A stretch of DNA of 64,000 bases from Labia minor (Eukaryota; Arthropoda; Insecta; Dermaptera; Spongiphoridae): the NCBI GenBank assembly GCA_963082975.1, contig OY720346.1, positions 75,198,767 through 75,262,766 of the forward strand, written 5' to 3'. Shown one piece after another: positions 47,458 through 58,433 of the stretch. Every line of letters begins with the position of its first letter. Within the stretch, counting starts at the first letter, position 1. Position numbers and translations under genes: made by a program. Under the pieces are notes generated by a model, which had not been told where the DNA came from, made no database searches, and worked only from the letters and a program-made list of their open reading frames with translations.

Positions 47458-47832
47458 AAATAGTTATAAAACATACAGCCCTTAAACGTACGTATTAATG
47501 CACTGAAAAACAGAAAAGTATGGTCTGTGGATATAACATAATATATATTCCATATATTCATTTTATTTATATTTATAATATTTTGTATTTAAGGAAGCGT
47601 TGTCTGACGTAGTTGCTGACGTCATTTAAATTTCCTATTTTAAATTTCTAAAAAACTAATAAATAGGATTTTTCCCGAGGCTGAAACCAATACAGATCGA
47701 TTTTTCTGTATACAATCTATGGTGTGAATTTCAAAAAAATCCTTCGAGTGGTTTAATATATTTAAAAAATACAAATATATATATATATACAATTTTTGCT
47801 AGTATAATAAGATAAGATAAGATATAAATTAA
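47458..47832 (+). repeat. Family C repeat, intact single copy
   Basis: It runs from ATAAAACATACAGCCCTTAA to TTTTTGCTAGTATAATAAG. The TTGCTGACGTCATTTAAATT and TTTTTCCCGAGGCTGAAACC modules are shared with the other C copies. Confidence 0.8.
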
Positions 47833-48582
47833 AGATTTTTATTTTGTTGATTATATATCAATTTTTTAATAACATTAGATAAACAATTTATTTGTTCAAA
47901 ATTATCATATAAAAAAATTATTACTAGATTTTTTTATTCAACCTTCTTTATATAGGCACAATGTTTACTTTTTTTTCAATATGAAATAATTTTAATATAA
48001 TAAAAATTGATTATTTCACGAAACGTAAAAAGATAATAATTATATTATACAATTAAGAAATGAAATGTTATTCAATAGAAATCAATATTCACTCTTTTTT
48101 GTGAATTATCTATTCTTTAATTTATCATTAATATTTTTATTAAACTCACTCCAATGTCTATAATTATAATTATTATTATAAAAATCATAATATTTTATTT
48201 ATTATTATCATTATTATTTTATTATTATACTTATATAATATAAATTTATTTGTATAAAAAATTAATTTTAAAAATTAATAAAATATTATTATTCATTTTG
48301 AAATTAAAAATAAAATATTTTCTTTTTATATATATACCTACATATAGGTATTTACATGTATAATGAAGCAATAATAAAATTGTAAATAGATCAATGAATA
48401 AATATATTTATATATAAATTATTGTTAAATTATTATTTATCTGCAAATGCAGAGACAAAAAAAAATCTTTTTTTAGATAATGTATCGGTGAGTGAATGGA
48501 TCAAATTGTTTGAAATTAATTTCTATTCTATAATAATTCAATGATATACATATCAATCAGGAAGTAATAAGCTACATTTAAA

Positions 48583-49070
48583 AATGAGCAGGGGCCAGTC
48601 ACAGAACCGACAGGCGATTTGAAATAAATTAATTTCCAAACAACATTATATATATAAAGTATCAAAAAAACATTTTAAAACTTAAATTAAAATGACTATA
48701 TTATATTATCGTGGTTTTTAGTTTTAGTTTAATTATATACTCAATTATTAATTACCACTATATTTTAAGTGAAAAATTTCCGACAATGAATATAAAATAA
48801 ATACTTTATAAACTACCACTTCTGGTTGCCAGATATACACCAAAAGTTGAGGAATTCATGCTACTGATGCATTAAGTAAATATACCAAAATTTATCAAAA
48901 TCCGTTGAGCCGTTCAAGCTGTACAGATCTATATGGACGGACAGACAGACGGACAGACATCATGTTAAAAATACTTTTTTCTGTTAAAAAAGTGCATGAT
49001 TCGTGGAGATATGTAAAAAATTTCCTCATGTGAAATTGGGTGTGAAAACAATACCTTCCTTTAGGTCGGT
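48583..49070 (-). mobile_element. Family B element, copy 5 (degraded)
   Basis: AGAACCGACAGGCGATTTG on the left, GGACAGACAGACGGACAGAC inside, and TTTAGGTCGGTAAAAA on the right. The closest relative is copy 4. Confidence 0.75.
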
Positions 49071-49680
49071 AAAAATAAACTTTGATAATATTAGATCAAA
49101 TATATGAATTTTATTAAATAAATATTTAAATTATTTTTAATTTATCTTATTAATTCTACATATTTTTAGAAAATATAACGTTAATAAATCAAAATTAAAA
49201 ATAATCAATTTTGAGTTAATAATAACTTATAATACTTACTGCATATTATTTTAAATGTAGATTGAATTTAATAAAGAAAATTGTTGTATTTGGAGTTAGA
49301 TTTTCTATTTATATCATAATATTATTAAGCGACTGACATATATTCATTGGTATAGTCAATATTTTCTTAACAGATGGGACAAGTCTAGATGATGTTTATG
49401 AATCGAATTGAGATAATACTAAGAGTGAATGAACTTGGATGGTTAATCAAATTTATTTTTAGATTCAATTAAATATCGATAGATCCATAGAATAGAGACG
49501 TAATAATTATTATATTTTTCATTTTTTTTTTATAAATTTTAAAATGAAATATGAAATAATAATATAATAAAAAATAGATAAGTAAGTAAATGTGATAATA
49601 TTAAAAAAAAACAGACAATAATTTGGTAATTCTTAACAAAACGGGAAGCTTCAGGGATTTGGATGAAACTCGAAGCACAG

Positions 49681-49741
49681 GCAGGCAGGCAGGCCAGGAG
49701 GGAGGGAGGGTGGGCGGGTGGGAGGTGAGGTGAGGTGGCGA
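49681..49741 (+). other. G-rich quadruplex-capable tract
   Basis: It contains at least five GGG runs separated by one base (49698-49723), preceded by GCAGGCAGGCAGGC. This stands out in an AT-rich genome. The minus-strand frame over it (Pro/Cys/Ala-rich) has no recognisable domain. An ATGGCGGC sequence 25 bp downstream could belong to a promoter or first exon; this is speculative. Confidence 0.55.
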
Positions 49742-51789
49742 AGGGGTTCAACATGGCGGCAAATGTTATCAATCTGTCAAAATTCAATAATTAATATTTA
49801 ATCAACGAAGCACCGTAAAATTATATAATAGTAGTGAAAATGAATCTACGTTTCACGATGAAACTATTCGTATAGGTTTTATCTGTTGTTATGAGGCAAG
49901 ATTTTTGTTGAACTGTAAAAATAAACCAATATTAAAATTAATTAAAAATTTCCATTTAATGATACAAAAAATCAATTTTATTTAGATTATGGTCAATCGA
50001 TTGGTCTTGGTCACAATTTATAAGATTTAGTCAAAAATTTTAATAAAATGAAAAACATTGATTTGATTGGTTTTTCAAATTCTCCAAAGAGTACTATAAA
50101 TATGAGTTCCAAGTTTTTACTAATATGAAGCGTAGGAGAGGCACATAAGACATGTCTCACTCGTGAATATACGGGGTTTTGCTAGTCGGAGAATTGGCGT
50201 AATCTGGATATATTTGAATTAACCCCCCGAATATATAGGAGACTAAAAAGTTTCCTATAGAGACAAGATTTCAATTTTTTTTTCTTTTTAATGAAGCTAT
50301 GCTAGGTATTCTCCTTCATCCAAATAAATTTGATTTTTTGAATGATCAGGGGAGGGGGGGGGGAGAGTAAGAGTAAGGGAATGGATGGAAAGGCGTCAAT
50401 AGGTAAAGGACATGATTCCTCCAGGTAGAAGAGGGATTTAGAAGAAATCATGAGCTCACGTGAGGGCAGGGACGCCAATCCCTGAAATAGAATTCTTTTC
50501 TACTGGGTTTATAGAAAAGAATCTACTCGCTACCCGGGATATTATTTTTAAATTTATTAAAAAATAATTTTAGATCATAATCATCCTATATGTTATTACA
50601 CCCTTTATATACCATATATTTATATATTTTTCTTATCCCGATAATTTATATACTTTTTATCCAAGGGCTTCCCTTTCTCAAAACACCGTTTAGTCATAGA
50701 CCCAAATTTCGCCTCTACCTCCCCCTCCTCTCATATCCATTCCAAAATGAAGTATTTATTTTAATTGAAGTTATAAATTTAAATGAAAAATAACAACCCT
50801 TCCATTTACAATTTTTTTTTATTAATATTATTATAATAATTAAAACTAACATATCTTTCATATATCATATATTTTAGAACATATATAAATATATTATTGA
50901 TTTAACCTTTCTATATTTTAGTATTTGACTATATAGTTAATAATATATAATTTTTTCCTTACCTACTTTATTACAAACATATTATATATTTTAATTTTTT
51001 TATTCGTTGATCAAAAATAATATATATATATAAAATATTTATTTATTACATAATAAATATTATTATATAAGATAAATATATAAAAAAATAAATTTCAATT
51101 GAAATAAAACGATTGTGTCAAGATTCAACATTTCAATTCATTCTGTTTCGCTCAAGAGAAAGTGTTTCATAGCCAATGTAAGGTGTTTTTCTCTTTCTAG
51201 TAGTGTGAAAGTGTAATTTGTGACCAAAAGTAGAGGTTTGCAATTTAAATTGGCGATATAATGCTTCTTTAATTATCTTCTAAAATTTTAAAATTATTAT
51301 CCATAGTCGACCGCAGACTATATTTTATTCAAAAAGTAGCCCCTAAAAGCTAAAAGTTTGGCCACACCTGCTATATATAAATCTATTACATAGATTTATA
51401 ATGATTTAAAAAAGATCAAGTAACAACTATAGATTTTTTCATATCTTGAATCAACATGCAATGAGAATATAAGTAAATATTATTCAAAAAATATAGTAAT
51501 AAAGATAATTTTCTTTCACAATGATGAACATTAATTAAATAATGAACAACGAGGAAAATTCTATCAAGGATAGGAAGTAATAAAATTAATCATTGACAAT
51601 TTATGTACATATCTATAACCTCTTAGTTATATGAGAAATCAATAAAAAATTTTAATTATGTCTTATATTATTATTTCTAATCATGAGATCTAGAATAATA
51701 ATAAAATTTTTCTAAGCACCGATTGGAATTATTTTTTTTTTCATCTTTAAAGATTAACTAAAAACAAATTAAAATCCATGGTTTACTTT
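49742..51789. other. Gene-free stretch
   Basis: Contains a G-run near 50349-50363 and otherwise AT-rich sequence. No gene or repeat family was identified. Confidence 0.5.
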
Positions 51790-52457
51790 AGTAATTCCCA
51801 ACCTGGGCGATCGACATCTTAAAGGGGGCGATTATTTGACTATACGATTTTTTTTTTTTTTTTTGGGGGGGGGGGGGCGAAATCATTTTTCACTCTAAAA
51901 AAATCTGAAGTGTTTCCACTCGACTATCTCTCAAATTTGAATTGGATTAATTAACATATATTAATTTAAATTAAATTATATTAATTAAATTATAAATTAA
52001 AATTAATAAATAATATTTATTAAACCAGCGCATGTTTGGCTCTTGGTTGATGGCACCACATCACGTGTTGGCGCGTGAGATTTGCAGTCTTAAAAAATTA
52101 ATTTCAGCGATTCAATAAAGCTAAAATTCTATATATAGCATTTTTATACAATTATTAATCATGTGAAAAATTATCAAACATATATCTTTATTTTTACAGT
52201 CACTTTAGAAGAAGAAAAACGTTGTAGGTAATGACCCTCTTCCGGTTGAGCTACATTTCTCAAAAGTTGATAGAAAACTATGAATTTTGAATAATGCCCA
52301 TGTACCAAATTTCATGGTTCTAGCTCAAACCGTTTTTGCGTAATCTTGTCTACATATATATACACACAGAGACATTTTTCTCAACCTTAGTGAAAATGAT
52401 TCAGGAAAATTTATAGGGGGGGGGGGCGAATTACGAAGCCGGCCGTACGAAGTGGAA
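51790..52457. mobile_element. hAT MITE interrupted by a family A element
   Basis: The left part TAGTAATTCCCAACCTGGG ... GGCGAAATCATTTTTCACTC and the right part GGGCGAATTACGAAGCCGGC ... CGAAGTGGA correspond to the two sides of the MITE at 37722-38060. Between them lies family A copy 12. The right terminus is eroded. A T17-G12 homopolymer junction lies at about 51849-51878. Confidence 0.75.
51900..52407 (-). mobile_element. Family A element, copy 12 (nested)
   Basis: TCTGAAGTGTTTCCACTCG on the left; the core is intact to CTTAGTGAAAATGATTCAGG, then truncated before the terminal palindrome. Confidence 0.8.
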
Positions 52458-54142
52458 ATACAAATGGAAATATTCTAATTTTTGATATTAATATTATTTT
52501 TTATCATAAAAGAGAATTTATTAAACATAATAAACATAAAAAGAAACCTATCAAAATTATTCATATGATAATAAGTTCATTTTTTTAAACTTGTGTTTTG
52601 TTCTTATTAAATATTGAAGAAAAAAATAAAAAAAAAATATTACGACGATTTGAATAAAGTTATTAATTTTATATTTAAACATTGTGTTGTTTTGTAAGTA
52701 TTTGAAACAAAATTTCCTATAAATTATTATTATTAATTAATATTAATTAATAAAAACAAAATGATATAATAACATATCTACTATATGAAAATATTTATAA
52801 ACGAAAGTCGCTATCCATAAACCGGCTCATAAAATAACCTAGGTTAATTTTTCTGTAGGCATTTCTTTTCATGAAATTTTTCTAATGGTTCATAAGTGTA
52901 CCACATTTAGATAAAGAATTGCCAGTTGTTTCAAATAGGCTGATAGGAAAGTATGATTTTAACTCCTTTTTCTTCTAATTTACTAATTTTAATCAAGGAA
53001 ACGTTTCAACTAGATTTTAATGGTAATTGAATTTACACAAGCAATATTTTTAAGTTTGATAAATTGTCCATATTCACAATATAACTTTACTTGACGTAAA
53101 ATGAGACTGGATCATTCCATTCGATGTCGTGGTTGTGAAAAAATGAACCACTTTATGTGTACGCATTTTAATAACTACTGAGTTTGGAAGCAAACAAATT
53201 AAAAAGAAACGACAGAAAAAAAGTTAATGAGAATTATCTAGTTTAATAACATTCAAAGAGTAACAATTCCCAATTTAATTAAATAATTAATTAATAATAT
53301 GCTATTAAGTATAAATTCATATCAAAACGACAAGGTCAGTTCTTCAGTTCTCATTTGTCCCTTAGAGTGGGAAGGAACTACCCCGTAAAATATAGGAAAC
53401 CAGACTTTTATTTTTCAAATATCTCATTAACGTTAAATTTTTATTACTTCTGTATAATAAAAAACAAAATATAATGTATCTATATATTTATATATTACAA
53501 TATCCATGGGTTTTATATCAATTTTCTTTAAGCTGCCCAACTATAACAACCTTCTCCTATTAGTTAAATCGATTTTAATTTTATTTACATTATACAATTC
53601 TAAATCTTCTTTATCATTTTTCATTAAATATTTAGATTTATTTTACTAAAGAATTTTAAAAATTTATCACAATTATTTTTTAACGTTATTTTTCCAAGTT
53701 AAAAATATCTAAAATTTTAGTAAATAGAAAATGAAAATGAAGAGATTTACCTTGTTTTGAATAGTAAATGAATATCAAAGACAGAAAGAAAGAACTTGTA
53801 AAAAAAAAACTTGATAATATTTATTCAATTGAATAATTTATAAAATTATTTTCTTCTCATTGAAGCTACATTGAAAATTAATTATAATGTAATTTATATT
53901 TTTCTAAAGATTATAGATTAATAATCTGCCTTTCAAATAAATGACTCTACTCCTTCAACCTCTTACATCCCCGCTCCTCATGCAACCAATATTTATAAAA
54001 ATTAAAATATACACAATCAATCTATAAAAATCAATATAAAAAACTCGCTTTTTAACAAAAAAAAAAAAATATGTATAAATGAATAAATAAATAAAATATA
54101 AATAAAATCATATCAACCTAATGTAACCCCAATTCAGGCTCC
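52458..54142. other. AT-rich gene-free stretch
   Basis: Nothing coding recognised. Confidence 0.5.
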
Positions 54143-54238
54143 GTGACAGCTACCCTTGAATTGTGTACGTCTCTCCCCTTGGAGTTGGCAATGGCCCGGT
54201 TGTCCGTTTCCCCTTTCCTTCCTCTAAGATTTGCTACC

Positions 54239-54246
54239 TATAAATA
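54239..54246 (+). promoter_or_regulatory. TATA box of the short CSP gene
   Basis: TATAAATA lies about 80 nt upstream of the ATG, in a locally GC-richer segment. A start near 54271 (TCACTT) would be at the usual spacing of about 30 nt. Confidence 0.65.
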
Positions 54247-54319
54247 CACGGCATTTGATTTTCTCGATAGTCACTTGAATCGAATCCTATTTCGAGGAAA
54301 AAATATAATTATTTACAAC

Positions 54320-56729
54320 ATGCACTCCTTCATTCTGGTAAGTAACTACTACTATATAAACATTTTGCCACCTTCAATCCTTATATTTTTTTGTTTTAAT
54401 TAATTAATTTAAATTAATTTATATACCACGGATAATAAATAAATATACTAAAATAAATAATAATAATAAAATAAATTAAGTTGAGTATAATTTAAGTTGA
54501 ATTACAGACACATATCTTTTTTAATTAACTTCTTTATAATATAATTAAACAAATTAATTAATTAATAATATATTATTAATTTTATTTATTATGATAGTAA
54601 TAAATGTATTATAAATTTTATTATTATTATTTTTATTTTTGTTAAAGTTAGTATTAAAAAATATTTTTTCTTTAGTTTATATGTTTCATTTATTAATTGA
54701 TATTTTAAATATGTTTATGTAGCTTTTGGGGGCTGTGGTGATGGTAACTTGTATTTTGGCCGCCCCCAGTGATCACTACCCCACCACCCACGACAATATC
54801 AACGTTGATGAAATGTTGGCAAATCCTCGAACCGTACAACATTTTATTGACTGTTTAATGGAAAAAGGAAATTGTTCACCTCCAGCCAGAGACTTGAAAA
54901 GTAATTTAATTTATTTTTTTCTATTTTTAAAAATTCACTTATTATAATCAATTGAAGGCGCCACAGGGTGAGAGGTTCACATTCTCGTGGTCCCGGGTTC
55001 AAGTCCCGGGCCTTGCAAGGGAATTTCTCTAGCTGGGGTATATGGGAAGGAGTCAACCCAATCTCCGGGATCAAAATTGGTAAGCTACTTGATAAAAAGT
55101 AGCGCCTCCGATCAAGAAAATCAAGGTAGAAGTTGAAAGGACCCGTTCTACTAGGACAGCTCATTGATATAACCGATTTGATAGGCGTTGTCAGAGACAA
55201 AGTCAGAGGTTATAATCAATTGAAATTTTTTACATTATTTATTTTCATACTAATCTTTAAATCAAAATATATATTTAATTATATAGGTATTCTGTTTTTC
55301 TATTAATTTAATTTCTTTCTCAAATAAATTTTTATAGCAGTTTGGGGGTTGATGTAACAATCATAGAGATAAAGAGCATTATTTTGCCGCTGAAATATAA
55401 AGTGGAGCGACCAGAAATATAGCCGGTCAAAACGGGACAAATCCCGTATTTTTGATATAGAAAACGAGACAAATTTTTTTTTTTTCAATATACCATTTTT
55501 GTATAAATTTATTATAAAAATAAGCAAAAATATAATTAAATAACAATATCACTTAACAATAGGGACAGATATATAGGTGTAAAAACAATATATAAAAAGA
55601 AAATATTAATATGATAAATACGATCAAATATATGCTTTATTGCAAAATATAAGATTAATAGCAATAATACTAGCAGAATATATAGATAATAAATAACTTA
55701 TTTACATATATGAAATATGTATTGTAAATAAGAAATTGCAAGTAAGACTATAGAAACAAAAAATACCATAACTCTAAATGTAAAATGATTATAGAAAACT
55801 ATAATTTTATTTAATATTCGAGGTACTTTTGAAATATTTTGAAAAAATTGTTCGCATGTCAAATTACAATTTTGTCCAACAATTAAAACTAAATTGAAAA
55901 TCATTCAAATTATGCGAAAACGGGACAAATTGATATATTTCAAGAAAACGGCGGCACGGTTAAAACTAACTTATAAAACGGGGAACCGGGGTAAATTACC
56001 TCTAATGGGGTAAAAATGAAACTTTTGTGAGTTAACAGTAAATATTTTTAATTTGCTATTTTATAAACCTGTTAGTATTTTTACAAATTAAATTTTTAGT
56101 TATTGTTTTCTTTTCGAAATTATCTTGGGGGCTATAATAGGAAAGATGCTAAAAGGAGGCGATTTCGTTTTTTATTTATTTTTTTTTTGCTCTTCACCAT
56201 GGGGTAATTTCAATTTACACAAAAATATTTTGGGGTAATGATTAAAAAAATTCCCCGACCGCTGGACTAGGATAAAGACATTTCAGATTTAGTACAAGAA
56301 ATATTCACAAAACAAGGGATAAAAATATATAGAAACACTAACGTAAAAACTCTTATTAAAAGTAAAGTAGTGATGAAAGCAAAGAATTAGTAAGGGTAAT
56401 TATTTCGGTAGAAATTCAAGCAAATATTGATAATATAGGTTTGAGTATAAAAAAGTTAAATTAACTTCAATTTGTTTTAAATTATATTAAATTTGATTTT
56501 TTTCAATTATTCTTCTATTTATTTGTTTTGTTTATTTTCAGAAATCCTTCCTGATGCCTTGGCAACCACCTGTGCCAAATGTAACGACAAACAAAAAACC
56601 AACATTCGCAAAATTGCCAATCATTTGATTAGCAAACGACCTGATGATTGGAAACAACTTCAACAGAAATACGATCCCAAAGGCCAATATGTAGCTAATT
56701 TTGAAAAATTCCTTAAAGGTGCTGCTTAA
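54320..56729 (+). CDS. Chemosensory protein (CSP/OS-D), classical short form
   Basis: Three exons, 54320-54337, 54723-54900 and 56542-56729, encode 127 residues. The first exon gives only MHSFIL, then CTG|GTAAGT. Exon 2 completes a signal peptide ending near LAAPSDHY. The four-cysteine pattern is exact (C50-X6-C57-X18-C76-X2-C79), with the family NVDEML block before it and KYDPKGQY near the C-terminus. The second intron splits the Lys codon after its first base, the conserved CSP position. CSPs are small secreted alpha-helical carriers of hydrophobic ligands found in sensilla, cuticle and other tissues; the ligand cannot be told from sequence. It lies 7.5 kb downstream of the long CSP on the same strand. 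Its second intron carries a SINE and a hAT MITE. Confidence 0.95.
54957..55210 (+). mobile_element. tRNA-derived SINE, copy 3 (in CSP intron)
   Basis: Exact 15-bp duplication TTATAATCAATTGAA at 54942-54956 and 55211-55225. Contains GGTTCAAGTCC. The A box is partly deleted (GAGAGGTTCACATTCTCG), and small deletions occur near the 3' end. It sits on the sense strand of the CSP transcript. Confidence 0.95.
55979..56264. mobile_element. hAT MITE, GGGGTAAATTACC family, copy 1
   Basis: Begins GGGGAACCGGGGTAAATTAC (terminal bases lost) and ends CCCCGACCGCTG. It is colinear with the reverse-oriented copy at 62781-63072. Lies in the second CSP intron; the preceding 55418-55978 holds another repeat scrap with paired CGGGACAAAT motifs. 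Confidence 0.75.
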
Positions 56730-56875
56730 ATTCTTCACCATCACACTCAAACATACACACACATATATATTCTATGATCTCTCTATTTAATAATTCATAT
56801 GCATATATGCCCTTCTTTTCTATTTATATCGCCTACCAAAATACATTGATTTATTTATTTTACTAAATATTTATC

Positions 56876-56881
56876 AATAAA
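56876..56881 (+). terminator. Poly(A) signal of the short CSP gene
   Basis: AATAAA about 150 nt after the stop, followed by a T/G-rich stretch (CTTTTGTTTTTATT). Confidence 0.7.
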
Positions 56882-58433
56882 ATATATTCTTTCAATTTAC
56901 CTTTTGTTTTTATTTTTATTTATGTATAAATATTTGATTCCTTGAATGAATGATTAAACTTTTTAGAAAAAATTAAGATCCAGTTATATAGGTATTATAT
57001 AGGATATACCTCTGTCTACATTATTATTCTCTTGTTCTACAACCTTCAATCCTTTTTTTATTTGTACTAATACACAAATTAATTTTCAAAATTAAAGAGA
57101 AAACAAATTTTTTTAATGTGTATCTAAAATTATGAATAGAATTATTATCTCAATATAAAACAAAATCATCTACAATTTTTATAACTTTTGTTGAAGGTTA
57201 ATAATATAGATAGAATAATTGACAATTATTTACTTATTTTTGAATATTAGTATAAGACAATAAATATAGATTATAGATATAAACTTGTATAAACAATACC
57301 TACAAAAATCCTCTTAGTGTTGACTTTTACAAAATGAAAATGTTTTAGAATTATTATATATTAAATTTTAAATTGATTTTTTTAACTTTTATTCATTTAT
57401 CTCAACTTTTAAAAAAATAACAACAAATAGTATATCGTTTGGATCAAAGATGGCGCACACAGACCATCTATGATGGAGCATTACTATTTCAAAAATTGGA
57501 ATAACTTTGAAGTGACCCGAAATTTAAAAACAGTCTTAAAATATGATTTTCACATCATGCGCATCCACATGTTCATTTAGAATTAAATTTTAACGTTTTA
57601 AATTTAATAAGAATTTTATTAAATAAATCATTTAAAGAAAATAAATAATAATATTAAATAATGACGAATATTTATTAATTTACATACATTAGAAAAAATA
57701 AAATAAATTTATGTATAATAAAATAAAAAATTGATATATTTGTGATTGTATATTTTTTAATTGTTCACAAATTAAATTTGAAGTATAATAATATTTTCTT
57801 TAAAATAATTCTAGTTGGATACGCCCCAAATAAAATAATATTATCAGCAATGAATATTAATTAATTTATAATTTAGATGGTTTGTTATTTTTAATCCATT
57901 TATCGAATTATAAAAGGTATAACTTAATAAATGTTTAAACAAATATTTTGTTTCAATTTTTTTTTAAGAAAAACATATTAGAGATCTCTCTACACTTTAT
58001 TTAATTAAAATAATTTAAATTTTACATTCCTAACTTATTAATTTTACTCTTTGGATTTTTATTCTTTCGAACAAATTGTAAATAAATTTTATTTTAGAAA
58101 ACAACTACAAATTAAATATTATAATATAAATTATAAAATCATAATCTATTGATATAATCGAATATACCTAAATATCTTGTTTTCTCTTATTTATAGAAAC
58201 ATCTGAAAAATAGAAATTATTTTGAAATTTTAAAAGGTAAATTTTAGATACACACGCTTAATATTTATGTTCTACATGACTAATTAAAATAAAAAATAAC
58301 AACGATATGATAATTTCATATGAATTTTTTACTTGTTATATTATATTTATATAATTTTTCTTGATATTTTTATCCTATAATGAGCATTAGGAGTAATAAT
58401 ATTAAAATTAATATTAATATTAATATTTTTTAG
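56882..58433. other. AT-rich intergenic stretch
   Basis: Between the CSP and the sperm-tail gene. No other gene recognised; the promoter of the next gene was not identified. Confidence 0.5.

Noticed and set aside
47815-47832. GCTAGTATAATAAG end of family C as a canonical Helitron CTRR terminus
   Set aside because: CTAG is present but no hairpin lies 10-12 nt upstream and no TC start was found, so I did not call family C a canonical Helitron.
54844-55200. 118-codon minus-strand frame with PFNFYLDFLDRRR
   Set aside because: It is the antisense of SINE copy 3; the same peptide recurs in copy 2 (7501-7785).
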